Assembly: GCA_902774205.1 (NCBI GenBank)
Contig: CACYHL010000002.1
Location: 7,288 to 45,548, forward strand
Direction: 5' to 3'
From: an uncultured Bacteroidota bacterium
Lineage (GTDB): Bacteria > Bacteroidota > Bacteroidia > Bacteroidales > WCHB1-69
DNA: 38,261 nucleotides
Shown: piece after piece, positions 31,921 through 38,261 of the stretch
Position numbering within the stretch: position 1 is the first letter of the stretch
Layout: each line of letters begins with the position of its first letter
The notes under the pieces: model-generated
Database searches by the model: none
What the model was told of the DNA's origin: nothing
Seen by the model: only the letters and a program-made list of their open reading frames with translations
Made by a program: the position numbers and the translations under genes

Positions 31921-33273
31921 TTACAGTAAAGGCACCATGTATAGAGGCAGGTATGTCAGGCCGTCTTTGATTTCCATATCTTTTGAATGAATCACATACG
32001 GGGTTGACAAATAATTTCTGTATTTTTCAATGCATTTCTTGATGGATGTCAGCGTGTAGTTGGTGCTGCTCTTTACCTCAATCGGGGAAATGTTGTGCCT
32101 TGAGGTGACGATTCCCTTCTGCACCAGAAAGTCGATTTCCATACGATTTTCAGCAGTCTCTTTGTCATAACTGCTGTAGAAAAACAGCTTTTGGCCCCTG
32201 GCCTTCAGCATTTGCGCAACGATGTTTTCCACCAGCATTCCCTGATTGATTTCCAGCTTGTCAAACATCAGTTTTTGGTATATTTCATTGCTTACGACTC
32301 CTCTTGCATTGAAGGCAAGCGAAATCAGCAGCCCCGTATCGCAGAAGTAGCATTTGAGCGTGGTGCGGTCTTCGTTGAGTCGCAGGCCAATGTTGGGAGC
32401 GGTTGTGTTGTAGCAAATGTTTGCGATGCGGGCATCGTCCAGCCAGAAGAATGCACTGTCATACTCACGCATCCGGGCCTCGTCTTTCAGGGCTGAAAGG
32501 GTGAACTTTTTCTCATGCTTCTGCAGTTGTCCGGGAATGGCATCATAAATGGCCGATACTCTTGAAGTTGCAGAACCGGCGTACTTTTGTATGTCGTTTT
32601 TGTAAAGCCGCAAAATCTGGCGCTTGATGGAATCCACTTTGTTGAAATCCTTGCTCTGCACGTATTCTGCAACCGCTTGCGGCATTCCTCCCACAATCAG
32701 GTACTGGCGGAAATAATGCATCGCCTCACGATGAAAATCTCCCATTGGCTTTTGCTTCTCGAATTGGTTCATGATGTAGGGCATCAACAACTCGTTGCCC
32801 ATAGCCCAAAGAAATTCCTCAAAGTCCATCGGATGCATGTCAATCCCTTCCTCTTCGGACGGGATGACAATGCTTTCTACATTTTTACGGATGGAAATGA
32901 GCGATCCGGTTTCCAGATAATCAAAACGATGGTCGGCTACCAGGGTTTTGATGGCTTCACGGGCACGAGGACATCTCTGCACTTCATCGAAAATGATGAG
33001 TGATTTGCGACGTGTAAGCGTTTTCTTATAGTGAAGTTGAATGTTTTGAAGAAGCGTGTCCACGTCTTCCATGTATTCATTGAACCATTCTTTAACACGA
33101 GTGGGGGCTTTGCTAAAGTCAATCAAAATGTAGGATTCGTACTCATTGCGGGCGAATTCCTCTGCAATATAGCTTTTGCCGATACGTCGCGCGCCTTCGA
33201 TGAGAAGAGCTGTTGTACCGTCTTTCTCCTGTTTCCATTGAACAAGTTTATCGTATATTTTTCTTTTCATCAT
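31921..33273 (-). CDS. DUF4143-type AAA ATPase
   Basis: From the ATG at 33273 (a second ATG follows at 33270) the protein has 450 residues. The Walker A loop GARRIGKS lies near residue 27 and Walker B LIIFDEVQRCPRA near 90, with arginine-rich sensor segments behind. The C-terminal half (IGLRLNEDRTTLKCYFCDTG, then LLISLAFNARG) and the nuclease-like PIEVKSSTNYTLTSIKKCIEKY with its ExK motif are typical of the DUF4143 family. Such proteins are widespread in Bacteroidetes and occur in many copies per genome; the cellular role is unsettled, with mobile or defence-related functions proposed. The ORF could be extended to 33378, but that would run through three repeats and the -7 box. It is flanked by direct repeats. 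Confidence 0.85.
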   Translation of the reverse strand: MMKRKIYDKLVQWKQEKDGTTALLIEGARRIGKSYIAEEFARNEYESYILIDFSKAPTRVKEWFNEYMEDVDTLLQNIQLHYKKTLTRRKSLIIFDEVQRCPRAREAIKTLVADHRFDYLETGSLISIRKNVESIVIPSEEEGIDMHPMDFEEFLWAMGNELLMPYIMNQFEKQKPMGDFHREAMHYFRQYLIVGGMPQAVAEYVQSKDFNKVDSIKRQILRLYKNDIQKYAGSATSRVSAIYDAIPGQLQKHEKKFTLSALKDEARMREYDSAFFWLDDARIANICYNTTAPNIGLRLNEDRTTLKCYFCDTGLLISLAFNARGVVSNEIYQKLMFDKLEINQGMLVENIVAQMLKARGQKLFFYSSYDKETAENRMEIDFLVQKGIVTSRHNISPIEVKSSTNYTLTSIKKCIEKYRNYLSTPYVIHSKDMEIKDGLTYLPLYMVPLL

Positions 33274-33275
33274 CA

Positions 33276-33360
33276 CTTTTCCGCGATTTTTACAAACGTG
33301 CTTTATACACCTTTCCGCGATTTTTTTAGTATAGTAAAATACACCTTTCCGCGATTTTTT
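33276..33360. repeat. Three tandem copies of a CTTTTCCGCGATTTTT-like element in the AAA leader
   Basis: Copies lie at about 33276-33292, 33307-33327 and 33341-33360, spaced about 33 bases apart. In the minus (mRNA) direction each reads AAAAATCGCGGAAAGGTG or a close variant, and contains a GGAAAGG ribosome-binding-like core. The last copy sits immediately before the ATG. The leader has therefore multiplied its translation-initiation region. Confidence 0.7.
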
Positions 33361-33363
33361 AAT

Positions 33364-33421
33364 GCGGCAAAGATACAATTAATTTGAAAATGGAGAATGG
33401 AAAACGGAAAATTGAAAAGTT
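33364..33421. repeat. Direct repeat right of the AAA gene
   Basis: Partner of 31871-31909. It contains the perfect minus-strand -7 box and the words AAATTGAAAAGTTTT. The two copies enclose exactly the AAA gene with its promoter. Confidence 0.6.
33368..33375 (-). promoter_or_regulatory. -7 box TATCTTTG for the AAA gene
   Basis: On the plus strand it reads CAAAGATA. A leader of about 90 bases containing the three repeats lies between it and the ATG at 33273. Confidence 0.65.
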
Positions 33422-33499
33422 TTTAGCCTTTGATTTCACCTCCCCGATTTTAAACTTTTATTCTTTGCAACCGTCTAAATTTTTTTCAGACTATCGCCT

Positions 33500-36010
33500 A
33501 TGCACCGAAGAATACCCCTTTTCCTGCTGATATTGCTTATGGGAATTTCCACCGTTTTGGGCCAAGCGGTCGTCATCCCGCCCGACAGCACCGAAACTGA
33601 TTATGAGGATGTGGACGATTTCCTGTTTGATACAGAGGGACTTGACGACGAGGATGCCGACTTCGGCGGCTACAACCCCGGCGTGATGAAGTCGACCGAT
33701 GATGTGTTTTCCAACAATGCGGCCGTGTCGTTCAACATCGCCTACTTCAAGAACCGCGGCTTGGAGTCGCGCTACCAAACCATCGCCATCAATGGTTTGG
33801 AGATGGAGAACTTGGTGCTGGGCCGTGCCTCCAACACCCAGTGGGGCGGCCTCACCCGCATCTTCAACGGCGCGGAGTGCAAGCTGAACCTCAGCGCGTC
33901 GCCGTTTGCCTTCGGCGACATCGGCGGCTCCTCCAACTACAACATCCGCGCCTCCTCTTTCCGTAAACAGCTGAGCGCCAACTACACCCTCGGCAACGGA
34001 AGCTACAACCACCGTTTCATGCTGACTTACGCCTCCGGCAAACTCAAAAACGGCTGGTCGGTGGCCGCCTCTGCCTCCGCCCGCTTCGGCACGCAACTCA
34101 ATTACGTGAAGGGCACCTCTTTCCTCGGTTTCTCCTACTTCCTCGGATTTGAAAAGCAGTTCAACAACCGCCATTCGCTCAGCTTTTCAGCATTTGGCGC
34201 ACCCACTCTGCAAGGGCTGCAGGCCAACTGTGTGCCAGAGGTTTACGAAATCACCGGCACTCATTACTACAACCCCAACTGGGGCTGGTACGAGGGCAAA
34301 CGGCGCAACGCCCGCGTGCGCGACACCTACGAGCCGGTCTTCCTGCTCTCGCACGTTTTCAACTCTGCTGATAAGAAAGTGCAGGTAACCACCACGTTGG
34401 GGAGCTCTTTCGGACATAAAAACACCTCCGCGTTCAACTTCGTGAAAACCTCCGACCCGCGCCCCGACTACTACCGCTACCTCCCCTCTTACTTCGACGA
34501 CGATCCCGAACAGCAGGAGTGGGTGATACAACAATGGGCTGAAAATGAAGACTATCGGCAAATCAACTGGGAGCAGCTCTACGAAGCCAACCGCCAGTCA
34601 ACCGCACTGGGCGGTCCTTCGCAATACATCATCGAAAACCGCATCTCGCAGCACGTGCAGGTCTCAGGTGCCACCTCCCTCACGGCCCGACTCAGCGACC
34701 ATATCAACCTCTATGCCGGCTTGGATGTGCGGGGCTACCGCCAACGCAACTTCAAGAAAGTAAGCGACTTGTTGGGTGGTGAATACTGGCTTAGCAAGGA
34801 CAAATACGCTGATACGCTGGCCGACCCGATGCTCCAGTACTACGACATCGACAATGCCGAAGCCCACCTCGTGGAGGGCGACAAGTGTGGCTACGACTAT
34901 GCCCTCAACATCTTCCGTGAGAACCTGTGGGCGACGCTGCTGGGCGAGTATGAGCACCTGCGCTTCCATATCGGCCTCAACGGCACCATGAGCGAGGTGT
35001 GGCGCACCGGCTTTATGCGTTATGGCGCCTACCACGACGAGGCCGCCGGCAACTCCCCCATGCAGCTCTGGCTCAACTACGGGGCCAAGGCGGGCATCGC
35101 CTACAAAATTGACAAGCATAACACGCTCGAAATCAACGCACAATGGCAGACCGCCGCGCCTTCAGCTGCCAACATCTTCGTCAACGCGCTCTACAGCAAC
35201 CGCTTCATTAACGATTTGAGGAGCGAAAAAGATTTGGCTGCTGATTTTTCCTACATCATGAACTACAAGTTTTTGCGAATGCGGGCATCCTTCTATTTTA
35301 TCAATTTCCAAGATGTTACCGAGCATTACAACTTCTACCACGACCTCTACGGAGGCTTTGTCAACTATGCGCTTACCGGGGTGAACAAACGCAATATCGG
35401 CGTAGAGCTGGGGTTGGAAATCCCTATCGGAAAGATGTTTGCCGTGACGATGGCGGGCAACTGGGGCGATTTCATCGTCACCAACCGTCCAACGGCCTCC
35501 ATCACCGCCAACAACGGCTATGCCGAACTGACACCCGGCAGCAAAGAGGTGGTGCACACCATCTATTGGCAGAACTACCATGTGGCCGGCACCCCGCAGA
35601 TTGCCGCCACCTTAGGCCTGAAATTCAAGCACAAAGACTGGGAAGTGAAGATCAACGCCAACTATTTCGACAAAATTTACGCTGCCCTGAACCCCGAGCG
35701 TTACACCCCCGAAGCCCGCGGCTACCTCGACGAAGGCAGCGACCAGCTGAATGCCATCATCGCACAGGAACGGCTGAAAGGGCAGTTCACCTTGGATGCC
35801 TCGCTCAGCAAGTCGTGGAAAATCAAGAAGCACTCCCTCGGCTTCAGTCTCAAAGTGACCAACATTACCAACAACAAGAACCTCGTCACCTCCGTCAACG
35901 AGCAGCACCGTTTCAACTACTCCGAGCACAACGCCGACTCTTTCCCCAACAAATATTATTACGCGTTGGGGACCACTTTTAATTTTGGGATTAGTTATTC
36001 ATTGAATTAA
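33500..36010 (+). CDS. TonB-dependent outer-membrane receptor-like protein
   Basis: A signal peptide covers about 1-21 (ending STVLGQ). The next 40 residues are very acidic (DYEDVDDFLFDTEGLDDEDA). Residues about 60-150 resemble a TonB plug domain: FNIAYFKNRGLESRYQTIAI and NGLEMENLVLGRASNTQWGG. The remainder is a long series of amphipathic beta-strands with aromatic ends, and it closes with FNFGISYSLN, an outer-membrane C-terminal strand. Length (836) fits a 22-strand barrel without the N-terminal carboxypeptidase-like domain frequent in SusC proteins. It should import an unknown large substrate with TonB energy. No SusD-like partner follows. A near-match -7 sequence, TATTCTTTG, lies at about 33459-33467. 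GC content is high, as in the left part of the window. Confidence 0.82.
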   Translation: MHRRIPLFLLILLMGISTVLGQAVVIPPDSTETDYEDVDDFLFDTEGLDDEDADFGGYNPGVMKSTDDVFSNNAAVSFNIAYFKNRGLESRYQTIAINGLEMENLVLGRASNTQWGGLTRIFNGAECKLNLSASPFAFGDIGGSSNYNIRASSFRKQLSANYTLGNGSYNHRFMLTYASGKLKNGWSVAASASARFGTQLNYVKGTSFLGFSYFLGFEKQFNNRHSLSFSAFGAPTLQGLQANCVPEVYEITGTHYYNPNWGWYEGKRRNARVRDTYEPVFLLSHVFNSADKKVQVTTTLGSSFGHKNTSAFNFVKTSDPRPDYYRYLPSYFDDDPEQQEWVIQQWAENEDYRQINWEQLYEANRQSTALGGPSQYIIENRISQHVQVSGATSLTARLSDHINLYAGLDVRGYRQRNFKKVSDLLGGEYWLSKDKYADTLADPMLQYYDIDNAEAHLVEGDKCGYDYALNIFRENLWATLLGEYEHLRFHIGLNGTMSEVWRTGFMRYGAYHDEAAGNSPMQLWLNYGAKAGIAYKIDKHNTLEINAQWQTAAPSAANIFVNALYSNRFINDLRSEKDLAADFSYIMNYKFLRMRASFYFINFQDVTEHYNFYHDLYGGFVNYALTGVNKRNIGVELGLEIPIGKMFAVTMAGNWGDFIVTNRPTASITANNGYAELTPGSKEVVHTIYWQNYHVAGTPQIAATLGLKFKHKDWEVKINANYFDKIYAALNPERYTPEARGYLDEGSDQLNAIIAQERLKGQFTLDASLSKSWKIKKHSLGFSLKVTNITNNKNLVTSVNEQHRFNYSEHNADSFPNKYYYALGTTFNFGISYSLN

Positions 36011-36200
36011 AAAGTTTTTATCTCTTTGGAAGATACCGCGTTCTCTCATTCTGTAATGAGGTTTAAAACGCATATTCGCGGCACGCTGATAGCAGCATAG
36101 TACCTGACGGCAGGTTTGTCGCGGAAGAACGGGCGGTATGATAGGGGTGCAGATACCGCAGGACGGAGTGAGGTGATAGTGAAAGTGGGCTGGGGAAAAG

Positions 36201-36233
36201 AAAAACGCTGTCGTGGTCTTTGACAGCGTTTTT
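36201..36233. terminator. Strong bidirectional terminator
   Basis: AAAAACGCTGTC / GACAGCGTTTTT is a perfect 12-bp stem with a nine-base loop, with A on one side and T on the other. It can stop the receptor gene from the left and the leftward gene array from the right. Confidence 0.85.
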
Positions 36234-36350
36234 GTCTTCCTTGATGTCCGCGACAACGATTGAAGCGGTTACAAGCCCCTTGTGGGCGCAGTTCGAGCGG
36301 AAAGCGTGCCCGGTCGCCCAAAGAAAAAAATTAGACTTCAAGCCATCATT

Positions 36351-36385
36351 AGTTTAACGTACCCGAAATATCAGGTCATAAAAAC
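36351..36385. repeat. 35-bp cassette-boundary repeat, copy A
   Basis: Differs from copies B and C at 4 of 35 positions. Its right part, CGAAATATCAGG then TCATAAAAAC, is identical to the others. It lies 16 bases downstream of the stop of the 36402-36959 gene. Confidence 0.85.
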
Positions 36386-36401
36386 TCAACCCAAAGATTA
36401 T

Positions 36402-36959
36402 TTACTCAGCAACCGAACCTATGTGAATCCATTTCAACTTGCCATTCGGACACCAGAATTCCGTGCCTCCATAGATGCTTCCAAGAAACACACGGTCTTT
36501 ATCCGTCAGTTCCTCATTCAAGATATCCTTGTAGCGGTCATAAACCCTGTCTTTGGTATCACCCACCTTAACGCCTCTACTTGTTTTGTATCGGTTGCAG
36601 GAAGTAACCATGATCGAAAAAACAGACGATGGGGCGCCCTCTGCGTCCGACTCCATATCCAGAACTATGCCGTCATATATCCACTCCGTATAGAAAAAAC
36701 CTGAAAACTCCATAAATCCCTCATAGACAACAGAATCTGGTTTGCCAAGTTTGTTGAGGACGACTGTATCGGTCACACCGACAGTCAACCAGCCATTAAT
36801 TGTGTCAAACATAAATTCTTCGTCCTCCTCAGATACCTCTGATGATTTAACAATTTCTCTATCGGGAAAATGTGAAGTATCCTCAACTACAACTTTGCTC
36901 TTGCATGCCATTAACCCGAGGGCGAGTACCACTGCGCAAAAAATTACTGTTTTCTTCAT
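36402..36959 (-). CDS. Lipoprotein, first (leftmost) unit of the repeat-flanked array
   Basis: The signal segment MKKTVIFCAVVLALGLMAC has a lipobox with Cys19. The mature 167 residues hold GWLTVGVTDTVVLNKLGKPD and GVKVGDTKDRVYDRYKDILN, motifs reminiscent of the C-terminal part of BamE/SmpA-like or CAP-like lipoproteins. In those, a GxTxxxVxxxLGxPD pattern recurs. The match is suggestive only. No -7 box was seen between the start and repeat copy B. It is bounded by 35-bp repeats on both sides (36351-36385 and 37010-37044). Confidence 0.7.
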   Translation of the reverse strand: MKKTVIFCAVVLALGLMACKSKVVVEDTSHFPDREIVKSSEVSEEDEEFMFDTINGWLTVGVTDTVVLNKLGKPDSVVYEGFMEFSGFFYTEWIYDGIVLDMESDAEGAPSSVFSIMVTSCNRYKTSRGVKVGDTKDRVYDRYKDILNEELTDKDRVFLGSIYGGTEFWCPNGKLKWIHIGSVAE

Positions 36960-37009
36960 AATTACTGATGCCTATGTTTATAAAATCCACAGTGTCATTG
37001 CGGATTTTT

Positions 37010-37044
37010 GTTTTAACGCACTCGAAATATCAGGTCATAAAAAC
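37010..37044. repeat. 35-bp cassette-boundary repeat, copy B
   Basis: Identical to copy C over all 35 bases. It begins GTTTTAACGC and ends AGGTCATAAAAAC, so its ends form a short imperfect inverted repeat (GTTTT/AAAAC). It lies 50 bases upstream of the 36402-36959 gene and 64 bases downstream of the next one. Confidence 0.9.
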
Positions 37045-37108
37045 GGTAGGTGGAAAAAAGAATGATGAAAGCACAAAGACCGTTGATGACGGGTGCGGAA
37101 AGGTCTGG

Positions 37109-37399
37109 CTATTCCTCTTTTTTCGAAAATCTATTGATGAATAGAAGGATTATATCGCTTATCAATGTCGTTGCTCCGAATAGGGCGTAAATATAAAGTG
37201 CTGTAACCAATTCGTCTCTTCCTCCGAAAAAAGGGAGGATCAGAATAATGAATAGATAGAATGAGCAAACGGCAACAATATGTATGATATTGATGGTCTT
37301 AAGCAAGAGAACGTTCTTGTGAATTAGCCCATGGTAGGTGCCTGAAAGCACAATCACGCTGAGAGCAAGAATTACTATCGGGATGAAAAATAGTGCCAT
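37109..37399 (-). CDS. Small three-helix membrane protein, second unit of the array
   Basis: The 96-residue product has hydrophobic segments at about 4-20, 35-56 and 66-88 and ends in a basic-acidic tail (INRFSKKEE). It is a small inner-membrane protein with a Gly-His loop (GTYHGLIHKN). The family is not recognised. It is bounded by repeat copies B and C. It has no -7 box of its own between the start and copy C, so it probably depends on the upstream promoter at 38182-38189. Similar small membrane proteins occur as immunity factors in antagonism arrays, which is only analogy here. Confidence 0.65.
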   Translation of the reverse strand: MALFFIPIVILALSVIVLSGTYHGLIHKNVLLLKTINIIHIVAVCSFYLFIILILPFFGGRDELVTALYIYALFGATTLISDIILLFINRFSKKEE

Positions 37400-37446
37400 T
37401 TCCAGAATGTTATTATTTTTTAACGATAAATTTGTTTGGATATTGT

Positions 37447-37481
37447 GTTTTAACGCACTCGAAATATCAGGTCATAAAAAC
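37447..37481. repeat. 35-bp cassette-boundary repeat, copy C
   Basis: Identical to copy B. It lies 47 bases upstream of the 37109-37399 start and 163 bases downstream of the 37645-38133 stop. Confidence 0.9.
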
Positions 37482-37644
37482 TTATTGGGAGTGCTTGTCA
37501 TATAATAATAAGTATGCAAGTACTATTATTGTAAATAAAAAGCGCATTTCGTTATTTTTTTGAAAAAATTCTTTTTTAGATTGGCAATATGAATATGTTA
37601 AATGCAGTAATAGCCGACTTAATTATTGTCAGAATTAACATGGA

Positions 37645-38133
37645 TTAAAATTCTGTAAATGGCGATGAAAAAATCGGAAAACACAGTTGTTCTCTCTTCA
37701 TCTTTATTCCCGGTTCACTTATACTTACAAAATTCAAAGATTTTACAAAATGGTTTACGATATTATTGATCGTATCTTGGGGGATATTTATTACAGGCAT
37801 AAAGTTCTCAGAAACCCATACAGAATCAACGATAAGATAAATACTATTTTCAACATCTACTGCTCTAATATATATATTGGCAGGTATTAAAATGGAATCA
37901 GATAACGAGGTATCTATAATGTTACAAAAGTGTTTTTCCCCTTTTGCTAAAAATGGAGAAATAACGGCAAAATGCCAATCCATATTCCTCGAATATAAAG
38001 AGAAGCAACTATCTTCTTGTAGCATACTATCAAATTCTTTTTGTCCGAGCAAATGGACTTTAAACACTTGAGCCTCAATTGACTTTGCCACAAAAGTTAA
38101 ACACAAAAACAATATCAATACTTTAATTTTCAT
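37645..38133 (-). CDS. Exported protein, third unit of the array
   Basis: A signal peptide (about 1-21, MKIKVLILFLCLTFVAKSIE followed by AQ) predicts export to the periplasm or beyond. The mature 141 residues show alternating beta-strand-like segments with VDSVWVSENFMPVINIPQDT near the end, and no known motif. The start is 49 bases downstream of a minus-strand -7 box (38182-38189), the only one seen in the array. Repeat copy C lies on its downstream side; no copy is visible on its upstream side before the window ends. Confidence 0.65.
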   Translation of the reverse strand: MKIKVLILFLCLTFVAKSIEAQVFKVHLLGQKEFDSMLQEDSCFSLYSRNMDWHFAVISPFLAKGEKHFCNIIDTSLSDSILIPANIYIRAVDVENSIYLIVDSVWVSENFMPVINIPQDTINNIVNHFVKSLNFVSISEPGIKMKREQLCFPIFSSPFTEF

Positions 38134-38181
38134 TATTATGGCTATTTGGGATAAAATTCATTAATCTATAGATTCAAGTGG

Positions 38182-38189
38182 CAAAGTTA
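38182..38189 (-). promoter_or_regulatory. -7 box TAACTTTG for the array
   Basis: On the plus strand it reads CAAAGTTA. It precedes the 37645-38133 gene and could drive all three array genes, because the two downstream units lack a visible box. Confidence 0.55.
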
Positions 38190-38221
38190 TAAAATAAATC
38201 AGCAGGGGAGTTAAAAAAAAT

Positions 38222-38235
38222 GACCTTACGAGGTC
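38222..38235. other. Small hairpin GACCT-TACG-AGGTC
   Basis: A perfect 5-bp stem with a 4-base loop, preceded by eight A. The A run would act as a T run on the minus strand, so it could terminate a leftward transcript that enters from beyond the window. The AGGTC word also occurs in the 35-bp repeat, which may be chance. Confidence 0.35.
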
Positions 38236-38261
38236 TGTAGTTTAACTTATTTTGAATAACC

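Larger units (their letters stand above)
36011..36401. other. Gene-free stretch with terminator and first 35-bp repeat
   Basis: Besides the strong stem-loop at 36201-36233 and the repeat at 36351-36385, the stretch has GC-rich words that read as overlapping spurious ORFs on the minus strand. I see no credible gene. The GC-rich sequence at about 36265-36322 differs in composition from the AT-rich genes to its right and looks like a leftover of core DNA. Confidence 0.5.

Noticed and set aside
36046-36341. Overlapping minus-strand ORFs of about 90 codons after the TonB receptor
   Set aside because: They cross a strong bidirectional terminator hairpin and resemble no protein family I know.
36351-37481. 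CRISPR array made of the 35-bp repeats
   Set aside because: Only three copies, 657 and 437 bases apart, with whole genes in place of spacers and no cas genes nearby.
36351-37481. Classical integron attC sites
   Set aside because: Copy A has a GTTTAAC-like end, but the paired GTTRRRY box and the long imperfect stem of attC are not found, and no integrase is in the window.

Overview
The window most likely comes from the order Bacteroidales (Prevotella/Porphyromonas-like). Four things point there: many start-proximal boxes of the form TAnnTTTG, which is the Bacteroidetes -7 element; few clear Shine-Dalgarno sequences; a gingipain-like C25 protease ending in a type IX secretion (Por) sorting domain; and the gene content (TonB-dependent receptor, ORF6N protein, DUF4143-type AAA protein, PepSY-like lipoprotein). 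I saw no rRNA, tRNA, complete insertion sequence or CRISPR array.

Left part, about 1-15.3 kb, looks like ordinary and fairly GC-rich chromosome. It begins with the 3' end of an unidentified gene and a hairpin-rich stretch. Then come a four-helix membrane protein, the secreted C25 protease, a decayed partial copy of the membrane protein gene, and an operon of flavodoxin-like reductase, DLH-like lipoprotein hydrolase and AraC regulator. Two poorly understood ORFs and a structured leader with a strong terminator precede a PepSY-like lipoprotein and a Na/phosphate cotransporter. An OhrR-type MarR regulator with two palindromic operators heads an operon of ferritin-like protein, mini winged-helix protein and GT4 glycosyltransferase. 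An exported UGSC-like two-domain protein closes this part.

Middle part, about 15.3-33.4 kb, is AT-richer accessory DNA on both strands. It starts with an ORF6N gene split by one amber codon and a tandem pair of paralogous lipoproteins. A minus-strand trio follows: zinc-ribbon protein, short UvrD-like helicase and large coiled-coil protein. This is a candidate defence module. Next is a cluster of a TPR-CHAT protease with a membrane anchor, a lipoprotein caspase (C14), several small membrane proteins and, from a divergent promoter pair, a sigma-70/ECF factor with a transmembrane TPR partner. My reading is a membrane-associated protease and sigma-factor signalling system. It is the best candidate here for an undescribed system. 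A DUF4143-type AAA protein flanked by direct repeats ends this part.

Right part, 33.5-38.2 kb, holds a TonB-dependent outer-membrane protein, a strong terminator, and three small minus-strand envelope genes separated by a 35-bp repeat (three copies, two identical). That layout resembles a gene-cassette array and may continue past the window.
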